Of a stretch of DNA of 64,000 nucleotides, positions 11,698-22,111 are shown in pieces. The notes under the pieces are model-generated. The model had not been told where the DNA came from. It saw only the letters and a program-made list of their open reading frames with translations, and searched no databases. Origin of the DNA: Calamus simplicifolius (Eukaryota > Streptophyta > Magnoliopsida > Arecales > Arecaceae); NCBI GenBank assembly GCA_900491605.1, contig UESW01003881.1:758583-822582 (forward strand). Reading direction: 5' to 3'. The translations under genes and the position numbers were made by a program. The number at the start of each line of letters is the position of its first letter. Within the stretch, counting starts at the first letter, position 1.

Positions 11698-12716
11698 TTG
11701 CACTGTTACGACACCGAAGCTCTGGGCTAACAACATCCCAGTACTCACGAAAGGACACCAAAGCTTTTAGCGCGACGACACCCCAGCTCTGGGCTAACGA
11801 CTCCCTAGCTCTACCGCGACGACAACCGAAAGGCGGAAGGCAAAATCGTACAACACCGAAGCTTTTAGCGCGACGACACCCTAGCTCTGGGCTAACGACT
11901 CCCTAGCTCTACTGCGGCGACACCCGAAAGGCGAAATCCTACGACATCCCAGTACTCACGAAAGAACACCAAAGCTTTTAGCGCAACGACACCCAAGCTC
12001 TAAGCTAACGACTCCCTAGTTCTACCGCAACGATACCCAAAAGGCGGAAGGAAAAATCGTATGACACCGAAGCTTTTAGCGCAACGACATCCCAACTCTG
12101 GGCTAACGACTCCCTAGCTCTACCGCGATGACACCCGAAAGGCGGAAGGCAAAATCGTACGACACCGAAGCTTTTAGCACTATGACACCCCAGCTCTGGG
12201 CTAACGACTCCCTAGCTCTACAGCGGCGAAACCCGAAAGGCGAAATCCTACAACATCCCAATACTCACGAAAGGATACCGAAGCTTTCAGCACGACGACA
12301 CCCAAGCTCTGGGCTAACGACTCCCTAGTTTTACCGCGACGACACCCGAAAGGTGGAAGGCAAAATCGTACGACACTGAAGCTTTTAGCGCGACAACACC
12401 CCAGCTCTGGGCTAACGACTCCCTAGCTCTACCGCGACGACACCCGAAAGGCGAAAGGCAAAATCGTACGACACTGAAGCTTTTAGCGCGACGACACCCC
12501 AGCTCTGGGCTAACGACTCCCTAGCTCTACCTCGATGACACCCGAAAGGCAAATCCTACGACATCCCAGTACTCACGAAAGGACACCGAAGCTTTTAGCG
12601 TGACGACACCCAAGCTCTGGGCCAACGACTCCCTAGTTCTACCGCGATGACACCCGAAAGGCGGAAGGCAAAATCGTACGACACCGAAGCTTTTAGCGCG
12701 ACGACACCCAGTGCTC
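11698..12716 (+). repeat. Central array: higher-order repeat of about 309 bp
   Basis: The landmark GAAGCTTTTAGCG (with small variants) starts near 11760, 11858, 11970, 12069, 12168, 12280, 12379, 12476, 12587 and 12687. The spacings are 98, 112, 99, 99, 112, 99, 97, 111 and 100. Two monomers of about 99 bp and one of about 111 bp therefore form a higher-order unit of 308-310 bp, present about three times. The longer monomer carries an extra CATCCCAGTACTCACG block. Each monomer contains GACACC-type motifs, but the rest is unrelated to the 120-bp unit. Confidence 0.92.
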
Positions 12717-12950
12717 AATTTACGACATTCTATTGTTCAATTTATGACATCATATATGAAAACTTAAGAAATTGAGGACACCCCTATTCTCAATATAAAA
12801 TTTTTGCATTTGCATTAAATATGAAACAGTGTTAATATGAATAAATTACATTAAATTTTCATTCAAAGAAGAAATAAAAATTTAAGAACATTTTTTGATA
12901 AGGTCGCTGATCTTTTCGTTCAGGCCCTGTCTCAATATCGTCGCAGCTAA

Positions 12951-15630
12951 TTATCGCCGATAATCTCTGACTTCCTCATCCGTAAAATCCATCTTCATAT
13001 TAGAATTGTCCCATCGAGCAAGACATTCCATGTATCTCAAACAGTATAGGCCGCAATCCAGTGATCCGGCCGATTGGCTTGGGCAATCCAAAATTTCTTC
13101 CATCAGCCAAGTCATCGCATCCTCCTTATCGCAGTAGATATGGAATATGTGGCCAAGAATTGTATGCCATTTCTTTGCATTTGCCTTGTACTTGGTGTTG
13201 CGTTTTAATGAATTCAGGTGCATGAACACCTTTCTTTCCATGTCGACAGCAACCAAATGCCAGTACGAGTTATCGGAGTTTATTATGGTGAAAAGAAACT
13301 GGAATTGGGCCTTATCTTCATCGGATACAATGTCAAATATCGAGGCCCCTGATGTTCCAGCGAGTTCATGAGCTGGTGATGAATAAGTCAAACACAGAGC
13401 GGATACAAAAACTGATGCAAATATGCACTTATGGTATCGGTCCGGATGCTCTGTCCAGTTGCGCATCAGAAACTCCTGGCCGGCATCAATTATCTGCCAA
13501 TGCAATATAAACCGATTAATATAATTCTAAAATCAACAACTAGAAAAGGTTTCTTGATATACTTACATCATCTATTATCATTTCATTGTTAATGAGATCT
13601 TGAAGACTTTTCCTTGTTACAACACCACCTAACATATTGGTGTAGACGATCTCATCGGTTAGTCGTTCGCTCAAAAAAAAATTTATAATAATTTGGTCAT
13701 CTTCTACCGTTGTGTTGGGCTTTGACGTGCCCACTGTCTTCACCGACTTTTTAGGACGGGTTGTCTCATAACAATCTCCGACGACCTTGGATGCCTTACG
13801 CTTCCTCGGCTCTTTTTTAACCCTCCTAACAAGCGAAGGCACTCCAACGATTTCTATGTCCATATCATCACCCTTTGGCGTAGGGGTGCCAAGTTTATTA
13901 TCGGATTTGGACTCCTCTTGGCCCTTCGTAGAATGCCCCTCCCCCCTCTTCTCCTCGTTATTTTCATTCCCATGCTCTGTTTTATCATCCAATGAATCCC
14001 CCTCCAATCTCTTCTCCTCTACTTTTGCATTACCCGTCTCAGTTGGACACTCGGATGAATGGTCCTCCTCAGTATTTCCATTACCAGGCTTGCAGAGGAT
14101 CAACTCCAGGGAATGCCCCTCCTCTGTTTTCCCGTCTCTCTTGTCCTCCTCATTTCTTGCATTACTTTCCTTTCTGAGCAGTGAACTGAGGAGGCTCTCA
14201 ACAATGGACAGCCTGTGCCTGACATCGTCGAGTTGATCCTTAACGTACTCCAATTCAATTCTCAACTCGGTACATCCTGCGCAGCTATCTGTTGGTTAAG
14301 GGGATGCTACTGTCTGCTGAGTGAGAAGCCAGCGCTCTTCTGACAGTGGTACAGTAGCTCCCTCCATCTGCAAAGCAAGATGATAACAAATTAATATTAA
14401 GTAAAATATTGACACATTAAGTTGAAAAATATGGTCAGAGCAATGGAGCAATGTACTAGCTTACCAAGTCATGAGGCTGCAAGTTGGCAACCCGAACCAA
14501 CTGGATCTTCATTTGGTGGTCATACCACTTCAACAACCGGGCAGTTTATCAGGATATGCTGGTGCTCGCATTGATGTATGCTCAAGAAACCACGCCTGAA
14601 CATGATATTTTTTGGATATTAAATAATGTAATATTAACAAAGAAATTATACTAAGAACACTATTTCTGCATCTCAATAATCCTTACCACCAGTGCTGCCG
14701 AGCATCCGAATAGGGTAGGCTGCCTCCTAACTTTTTTTGCATTCTTTGAGTAGACCGGTTCCTCGGAATGCAAGCAAGCAGCTATTTCTGGGAGAGCTAG
14801 AACAATCAACTCCTTCAATGCCGAAGCCCAGTCGATGCTATCCAGTTCACTTAAGTCATCCAAGTGCTGGATGAGATACCGTGGACATCTCTGATTAGAC
14901 TTTGGAGCCAAAAACATGGCCAATAGTAGGCGATCCAAAGTCGGACGGTGTCCTCGACATCCTCCTATGCTTTAGATGATCGGAGTTGAAATATTAACTT
15001 CTCCAAACCTTCTTGACGAAGATCTAAACCCTGGCCAAAACGTCTGAACAACCTTCCGTTGAACAATTAGCTGGATGTGTCGATCTTCTTCCCATGAGCT
15101 GGAAGACCCAGAATGAGTGCGACTTCGTTGGCACTGAATAAAACTGGCTTTCCGCAGAAAATGAACTCGTCACCTCCATTGTGACATCTTATGATGTCTG
15201 CTAGCAGTCGCCGTCGACTGTGAACGTCTGCATGTCGACGAAGGCACCAAATGGGATCCTTCGAATAAGTTTTGTATGCCGTCTAGTGAACCCCATCTTC
15301 CAAACCTTCTGAACGTATGGCCGGCCTGCAACTATTCTTAAACAACTGGGAAGCCTTCACTGGGGGGACTGGAACAATTTTCATGTCAACTGAAACAGGG
15401 GGTAAGACATAAGACATACTTGTCAGCTGGGTGCCATTATGTATGTAAGTAGGATGTCATAAAATTTTAAGAGAGGATGTCATAATATTTTAACATAGGG
15501 ATAAACATACTGAAGGAGCCGCATCCTCATTCGAATGAAGAATGATGTCCTTGCTTTGTTCCGCCATTTTCTCCTTCTGGTTCTTCCTTGTTCGCGGTCT
15601 TCGTCCACAAACGAAAGCACTCATCTCCAT
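12951..15630 (-). pseudogene. ULP1-type (C48) cysteine protease gene of the MULE, multi-exon, decayed
   Basis: Proposed exons on the minus strand: 15511-15630 (ATG at 15630, donor GTATGT); about 15067-15389 with RRIPFGAFVDMQ and NEVALILGLPAHG, a DUF1985/plant-mobile-like region read in two frames; 14660-14938 with DSIDWASALKEL and a conserved AALVVRIIE end; about 14464-14600, one frameshift; 13540-14265, an acidic low-complexity linker; and 12951-13505, the protease domain. In the last, YWHLVAVD gives the catalytic His, SLDCGLYC the catalytic Cys and CPSQSAG the oxyanion Gln. The usual acidic residue position reads HLNSL, an Asn. Frameshifts in the N-terminal exons make it a pseudogene here. 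ULP1 enzymes process or remove SUMO-like modifiers; the role in transposons is unknown. Confidence 0.82.
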
Positions 15631-15954
15631 GAATGAAGTAGATGGAAGAAAGAACTATGGAAGAAATTTAGGACACAGTGGCTTCTCAAGCAAGAAATGA
15701 AGGATGGCTTCTCGAGCAACAAACGAAAGACCTCTAGGGTTTAAAAATTTTTTATGCCGACCTCAGAGAAATATGAAAGGACACTAGGATCGCCACGATC
15801 ACATCACACTGATACACAAACCCATAGGAACTGGCCATGTTTTACAACTTTTCTCAAAAAGATGGCATAGCTGAGTTACTAGGGTATCATCGAATTACAA
15901 CTAGGGTGACGTCAAAATTCCCCTTCTTCAAATATATCGTAATGGTGTCATAAG
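15631..15954. other. MULE spacer upstream of the ULP1-type gene
   Basis: Probable promoter side of the minus-strand ULP1-type gene. I see no coding sequence. Degenerate motif copies (for example GGTGTCATAA near 15952) begin before the right array. Confidence 0.4.
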
Positions 15955-17200
15955 TTTATAACAAGGGTGTCGTAAAGTTTTAATTGGGGTGTCGAGAATG
16001 GGTGTCGCGGGGATTCTCTCCGTGGTCAGTTATAAGCACGGTTGTCGTAAGCACGGGTGTTGTAGCATTGGTGCTAGGGTGTCGTGAGGTTTCAACTGGG
16101 GTGTCGCGAAGGATTTTTGGCGAATTCCTCCTGGGGTGTCGCGGGGATTCTCTCCGTGGTCAGTTATAAGCACGGGTGTCGTAGCATTGGTGCTAGGTGT
16201 CGTGAGATTTCAACTGGGGTGTCACAAAGGATTTTCGACCGAATTCCTCCTTGGGTGTCGTGGGGATTCTCTCCATGGTCAGTTATAAGCACGGGTGTCA
16301 TAGCATTGGTGCTAGGGTGTCGTGAGGTTTCAACTGGGGTGTTGCGGTGATTATCTCCATGGTCAGTTATAAGCATTGGTATCGTAGCATTGGTGCTAGG
16401 GTGTCGTGAGGTTTCAACTAGAGTGTCGCAAAGGATTTTTGGCCGAAATCCTCCTGGGTGTCATGGAGATTCTCTCCGTGGTCAGTTATAAGCACGGGTA
16501 TCGTAGAATTGGTGCTAGGGTGTCATGAGGTTTCAACTGGGGTGACGCGAAGGATTTTCGGCCGAATTCCTTCTTGGGGTGTCGTGGGGATTCTCTCTGT
16601 GGTCAATTATAAGCGCGGTGTCATAGCATTGGTGCTAGGGTGTCGTCAGGTTTCAACTAGGGTATCACGAAGGATTTTCGGCCGAAATCCTCCTAGGGTG
16701 TCGCGGAGATTCTCTCCGTGGTCAGTTATAAGCATGGGTGTCATAGCATTAGTGCTAGGGTGTCGTGAGGTTTCAACTGGGGTATCACGATGATTTTCGG
16801 CCAAATTCCTCCTGGGGTATCGCGGGGATTCTCTCCGTGGTCAGTTATAAGCACGGGTGTCGTAGCATTGGTGCTAGGGTGTCGTGAGGTTTCAACTAGG
16901 GTGTCGCGAAGGATTTTCGACCGAATTCCTCCTAGGGTGTCGCAGGGATTCTTTTCATGGTCAGTTATAAGCATGGGTGTCGTAGCATTGGTGCTAGGGT
17001 GTCGTGAGGTTTCAACTGGTGTGCGAAGGATTTTCGGTCGAATTCCTCCTTGGGTTGTTGCGGGGATATTCTCCGTGGTCAGTTATAAGCACGGGTGTCG
17101 TAGCATTGGTGCTAGGGTGTCGTGAGGTTTCAATTGGGGTGTCACGAAGGATTTTCAGCCGAATTCCTCCTGGGGTGTCGTGAGGTTTCCTCTTAGGACG
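15955..17200 (-). repeat. Right subterminal array, about ten 120-bp units, inverted relative to left array
   Basis: The phrase CAGTTATAAGCA recurs near 16026, 16161, 16280, 16363 (a short unit), 16481, 16601 (variant), 16722, 16841, 16960 and 17080, so the period is about 119-121. Read on the minus strand it is the same unit as at 7911-8475. Each copy has four GGGTGTCG-type motifs. A period of 120 is a whole number of codons, so frames stay open across several units; I do not regard these as genes. Confidence 0.92.
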
Positions 17201-17483
17201 TCATAAAGCTTACTACGGTAACCGAGTATTTGGCTTCCTAACACTCTCTTTAGTAATGGTTTCTTCTGTTCCCCATCCCTCGAAACTCAGCGAGGGGGGC
17301 GCAAACCTTCTTTCCTGTGAGCGCCCACTAAGATGGTGGCACGTGGCGAGTTTCCATGATAGGAGCGCCGGAGCTGAAGGCTCGGACAATCGAAACACCC
17401 GTCAGGAGTAGCTTAAATATGGATGGGGAATGCCATCGTTAATCATCTTTTCAGCTGATCTTTCAAAATTTTTGGATACTGAG

Positions 17484-17765
17484 ATGGCTTTTGGAGGCGA
17501 GGGGCGATCGACTGGCCCCCATGGGAGCCGCTGCACAATGGTAACCGTTGATGCGGAGGTCTTAGCATCGTCGCTCGCAAACCGTGAGCAACTCCAAAAG
17601 GTGGCCAAGCAATACCTGGCCGTTTCAACGAGAGAGATCGAGCTCCTGCGTCGAGCCAGCAACCGGCTGGAGGGGCAAGTAGCATCCCTCCAGCGGAAGA
17701 TTGCCGAGTTAGCCCCGCAGCGTGGGGGGAGCTCGACAGTGCCCGGAGAAGATGACAAGCCCTAG
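17484..17765 (+). CDS. Small coiled-coil protein, 93 aa, captured in the MULE
   Basis: Intact open frame from MAFGGEGRS to a stop at 17765. The second half has heptad-like character (STREIELLRRASNRLEGQ, then VASLQRKIAEL). It is clearly related to the 94-residue minus-strand frame at 49874-50158 inside the Gypsy element: VDAxxLAS, then EYL/QYLxVSxRExExLRR, then ASLxxxxAEL. Similarity extends upstream through a TAAATATGGATG promoter region and downstream into a T-rich 3' tail with AATAAA-like signals, so a whole gene unit was acquired. I chose the ATG at 17484 over the one at 17430 because the relative also starts MA and has nearly the same length. Function is unknown. Confidence 0.72.
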   Translation: MAFGGEGRSTGPHGSRCTMVTVDAEVLASSLANREQLQKVAKQYLAVSTREIELLRRASNRLEGQVASLQRKIAELAPQRGGSSTVPGEDDKP

Positions 17766-17924
17766 TGAGGGCTCTTGTACTTATTTCTTTTCTTTTCTTC
17801 TTGTCTTTTCTTTGTGTGATGAATAAAATAAATTTTAGTAACTTTTGTGTTTGCTGCAATTCGCTCTTATCATGTGAGCCTTACCAAACGGACCATCCTC
17901 CTGGGGGGTCTTTGGTGATCTTTC

Positions 17925-18065
17925 GAAAACCACGACACCCTAATTTAAAACCTACGACACCCATTCAGAAAATGTTAAGACAAAGCATTAGTTCAAAACC
18001 CACGATACCCTAATTAAAAACCCGCGACACCCTAGTTCAAAACCCACGACACCATAGTTCGACAG
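17925..18065 (+). repeat. Outer motif block of the MULE (ACGACACCC type)
   Basis: Five or so motifs (CACGACACCC, TACGACACCC, CACGATACCC, GCGACACCC, ACGACACCA), each followed by AATTTAAAACC-like sequence, read on the plus strand. The sense is opposite to the neighbouring right array. Confidence 0.8.
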
Positions 18066-18269
18066 CCTACTTCTACCTGCCATCTTATCTGGTAGGAGAT
18101 CCTGAAAGCCATCGTCAAGCTCATAAACCACAACCTCAACCCCAGACTCCCGCTCCGCAGCACCATCATCCACAGGAAGAATGTTTTACAATCAGAAAGA
18201 GTTTTTTTATCGTTAAGCTTATAAACCACAACAACCTCATAACGAAAGAATGTTTCGTGCTGCGAATGA

Positions 18270-18693
18270 CATTTCTCCAGAAGTTTTTGTACAAAGACTT
18301 CAGTAGCCAGGTATTCTAGCCTCGAAGCTGAAATATTTTCTTTCGACCGGACTCTCAGAGTGAGGGCGTAGGATCATACTCAAACCTTTGACTGATTCCT
18401 TAGCATCTGAAATCCAGAGCGAGGGGGAAGAAAGAGTTTCTCTTGCACAGATGAAATCCAAGAAAAAATGGTGATAGAAGTAGGCTGGAGTGAAATGGCA
18501 TTTTCGTCTGCACGCTAATTTTAAAAAAAAAGTGAAGCGCTTTTCATGGCCGTCACGATCAGAATGTAACATCGTAGCAGAGCCATACCGTCTGGCATGT
18601 CAGCCACGTAGGATCCACGTGGACCAATCAGAAGAGGCAGTGTAGCACACGTAGGACTTGCTGCACCGGGGGCGGTGTACAAAGACTTTTCCC
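18270..18693 (-). repeat. Right terminal inverted repeat of the MULE
   Basis: Reverse complement of the left terminal repeat with scattered substitutions and a short insertion near 18305-18330. It ends CTTTTCCC directly before the duplicated target TTGAAGTAG at 18694-18702. Confidence 0.92.
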
Positions 18694-18739
18694 TTGAAGT
18701 AGTATTGAATTAATGAAGTGGGCAATAGTTCCGCATGGG

Positions 18740-20040
18740 CCACATATAGGAAACCAGAGATTATTATTATTATTATTATTATTATTAAAATGGGTAATAT
18801 CTAAGATTTGAAATATGGATCTTCTCTAAGAATAAGAATTTTTTTTAATATAGATGGATGATCACATCAATTTGAGGTGAGTTAAGCCCGATATATCATA
18901 GTACAAAATTTGGGTCAGAACAGGAGGGCATGGATCTTCCTGCTTTTAGCTCTAAAATTCAGAGTGGTTGACCACCCTGGTGGCAATCCAATCTGTTGCA
19001 GAGTTAGCTTTCCTATAAATATACCGAATTTGGGCGCTATGAATTTCCTGAAGGATAGATCGAATGTCATAAATCAAGGGGTTGGAAGGCAAGCAGTTGC
19101 ATGGGTCCTGTTGGAGCCAACAGATAACAGTAATAGAATCCCCCTCAATGATAAGATAATGGCGCCCAGACTACGAATGGCATAGGTATACTAGCCCAAG
19201 CGGCAGACAACTGAGCAAGAGGCACCGAGGAGTAAAGAAGACCGAAGCCACCAACTGCCAACAACGCACCATTCGTCCCTCATATCACAAAAGCTGATCT
19301 AGCTGATCTACCATGAATACTCTCATTAAAGTTAATTTTGACAAACCCTAGAGGTGGGAGCTTCCAAGAAATAAAGATCATTCGCCGGTGCGCTGCCAAG
19401 GCTGTATAGGAGCTCCAGAGGCTAGGGCTATCAGAATCAATAATTATGTAATAGAAAGTGAACTTCGCGGATAAGGAGAAGGTTGTCTTGATGATCATGT
19501 GGAAAGGAGCTGTCTCATCAGTGAACACAAGCCAATTCCGGGATAACCATATATGATAAGCTATATAAGACATCGTGGTACCTTTTTGAAAGATGCTCCT
19601 CTCCAAATCCTACCTAATCAAACCCAGAAAGGAGATGCGGTGAGAAGAAGTACCATCGTTCCAGAGCCAATCACCTGAAATCTGCCATATCTATCTGGCT
19701 CTGGAACAGGTGAAGATAGTATGATCAACCGACTCCTCAAGGCCACATAATGGGTAAGTAGGTTGGATGCTCAAACCACGCCTAAAGGATAGGGAGCAGG
19801 TAGGAAGACAATTTTTTGCAAGCTTCCAAACAAATAACCGAACCCTAGGATGAATTGAAAGATGCTAGATCCATGCCACATCCATCGACTGCTGAGCCTA
19901 TGGCCTATAAATCCTCAGGAGATCCCTAATATGACCACGAGCCATATCTCCTTCAAACCATGATATTAGAGGTATGATCTGAAGTAAGAAGAATAGATAG
20001 AATGCAACGGCAGAGCTCATCCCCGAAGAGACCCGATAGC
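18740..20040 (-). pseudogene. LINE 3' end: zf-RVT and RNase H remnants
   Basis: Read on the minus strand, 19740-19760 gives a zf-RVT zinc-binding piece (YPLCGLEESVDHTIF), and 19610-19280 runs into an RNase H start (PPLGFVKINFNESI). The remainder down to about 18900 is a decayed RNase H. The 3' tail is (AAT)n, seen as ATT repeats at 18757-18787. The left junction matches those beside genes B and C, so the LINE inserted before the gene duplications. Confidence 0.78.
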
Positions 20041-20043
20041 AAA

Positions 20044-20373
20044 GGGGAATTCTTGATCCTAAGCTTTTTGAGGCTCCACAAACAAATCAAAGGTACGTAA
20101 AAAGAATGCCATGAGCCTTAGAGTTGTAATTAAGAATCCCTTCCATGCACTTATATGCACATGTATACTCATTATAAAATATCAATAAATGATAATATTG
20201 GCATGCATAGGTAAACAGTTTTATGATATGCACCAATATAATCACTTTAAAAATATCAAAGTCCTTTTTGATCACATTTATCAATAATATCTTTAACTAA
20301 GTTTATTATTTTTATTATGCTTAAGACCGGCCTAGCTAGCTTGGCAATAGACAAGCCAAAGCTATGCATTAGT
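20044..20373. repeat. Dispersed repeat shared with 39513-39830
   Basis: Begins TTCTTGATCCTAAGC and is nearly collinear with 39513-39830. It follows the LINE piece in both places, so it belongs to the duplicated unit. It resembles part of a Gypsy LTR, but I cannot define its ends. Confidence 0.72.
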
Positions 20374-21576
20374 TCATGCTAGGTAACTAAATCTGATCGA
20401 TCATGCTATAACCCATAGTAGCAATCAATTGAATCTCATTTAACCGTATTTTAACCTGCAGTGGCAGCAATGTTTAACCAAACTATAGCCCGTGTGGACA
20501 ATAAACATCTAGCCATGTTTGAACCCATTATGGCAATCATATCTACCCATGCTATAGTCATGATGATAACAAATATCGAATCATGCTTCAGCCCACGATA
20601 GCAACAAATGCATATAACCAATTCATTACCTTTTCATTATTATCATCATCCCTACTATTTATCAATTCTTAATTTATTAGCATGAATTTCAATATCATTT
20701 ATCATACAATATAAAATTTCAATTATGAACGTATAATTGGTAATCATGCAACACATTTCCATCATAATAAATTCTAATATTTAAACAACATGATATTGCT
20801 ATCATATGTATTAATAAAATATATGTGATCATATCAATGTAATTTTTATAATAAATTTTTATACATATAGTTATCATAATATCTATAATAATGTATTAAC
20901 AAAATATATAATAACATTAGCATATGCATGTATATATAAAGATGCAAGAATCCTTACCTGCATCTGTAGCAGATCTAATCTCACCATCTACGGGCTTCAA
21001 TACAAGTCATGCCTTCCCAATAATATCTGCCACATATCTCGTTTAGATAGTGGATGGTGAATTAATGGCCCTTCGGATAGATCTATTAATTAGTATGTTC
21101 TCCTCAATGGTAACTCCACCTTCGAGCTACCAAAACCTCAAAATACATTAGATGCACATGCTATGAATAGGCAACTTAAGTAAACATTTGCACTTGGAAA
21201 TATTATAGGGTATCATGGACCTGGAGTTGAAGAAAACTGTTCCTCATCTTTTGTATAAGAGACTTAAGATAATCATAACCCTTGTTAATCCAATCATCCA
21301 CTGAGAGGTCATGAGCGTCACTCTCTAGAAAGTCATAGATGAAGTCGAGGCCTGTCTTTCGAAGGAATAGGACATTCCATCAAATAGATATTCATAGCAT
21401 CAGTAGACTGAACTAGCTATTCTTCCAATCACTTGATATATAGATTTGGTTGGGATTTAGCCCGTACTTGACCTCCAGTTCACATAAATCTAGCTTAGAA
21501 ACAAACATTTCCTTTATGGTCTAATCCATAAGTAAGCCAGAGTGGGTTTCCTTGGTTGGATCTGAAACTAGAGAGT
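20374..21576. repeat. AT-rich LTR-like sequence with imperfect short repeats
   Basis: 20390-20620 contains several degenerate copies of a unit built on CATGCTATAGCCCATGATAGCAA. The remainder is AT-rich. I see no gene. The composition resembles palm Gypsy LTRs, which is an inference. Confidence 0.4.
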
Positions 21577-22052
21577 TGTTGGAAATAAGGTGGGCACACA
21601 AGGAGCTTTGATACCAGATTGATAGAAGTGGAGAATACTTTCAATAAGAAAAATAATACTCTCTTATTATGGAGATGTTAGAGGGAATACATCTTTTGGG
21701 TCTCTCTCTATTTTCATCATCATCTTCTTCTACTACTACTTCTACATTTCATGGGAAAACACCTTCCATATTTATAAACATCTAGATGTCCTTTCAAATA
21801 CCACTATTTAATACATGCATAGAAAAACTAAAAGACATTTGCAGAAAATTAAGAGTCAATTACAAAATACTAAGAGTCAATTTTAAATTTCTGAACCATC
21901 TTATCTTTTTAAAATGAAGCCTTTGGTCTTTTCAAGAGTGACCCTTCCTTTCTCCCATGAAGCCTTTGGTCTTTTCAAGAGTGGCTCTTCCTTTCTCCCA
22001 TGAAGCCTTTAGTCTTTCAAGAGTGCATTAAAATAAGTTTAATATTCCAACA
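21577..22052 (-). repeat. Copia-2 3' LTR (left), full length
   Basis: 476 bp, TGTTGG to CCAACA. It contains two tandem copies and one partial copy of a 50-bp unit with GAAGCCTTTGGTCTTTTCAA (about 21916-22030). Confidence 0.88.
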
Positions 22053-22111
22053 TTTCCTCCCGTAAACTTATTTTTTCTTGGTGTCATGACTCCAAGCATC
22101 TTTCTTAGCTT

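Larger units (their letters stand above)
7239..18693. mobile_element. Mutator-like element (MULE) with transposase, ULP1-type gene and motif arrays
   Basis: An 11.46-kb DNA transposon. It is defined by long terminal inverted repeats starting GGRAAAAGTYTTTGTAC (bracketing positions 7239 and 18693), an 8-9 bp target duplication and unfilled sites in the paralogous loci. Contents from left to right: a 120-bp subterminal array, a FAR1-type transposase pseudogene (plus), a central higher-order array, a ULP1-type protease pseudogene (minus), a larger 120-bp array in the opposite orientation, a captured small gene, and the right repeat. MULEs carrying ULP1-like proteases are known in plants (Kaonashi elements, melon CUMULE). 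The arrays all share ACGACACCC or its complement. Both large genes are broken, so this copy cannot encode its own transposition proteins. Confidence 0.93.

Noticed and set aside
7871..12716. CRISPR-like regular repeats
   Set aside because: Units are tandem with no unique spacers, and the DNA is plant nuclear.
7891..17125. Long open frames in the 120-bp arrays giving 40-residue peptide repeats
   Set aside because: A 120-bp period is a multiple of three, so any stop-free frame stays open through several units. Indels and a short unit break it, and there is no start context or domain.
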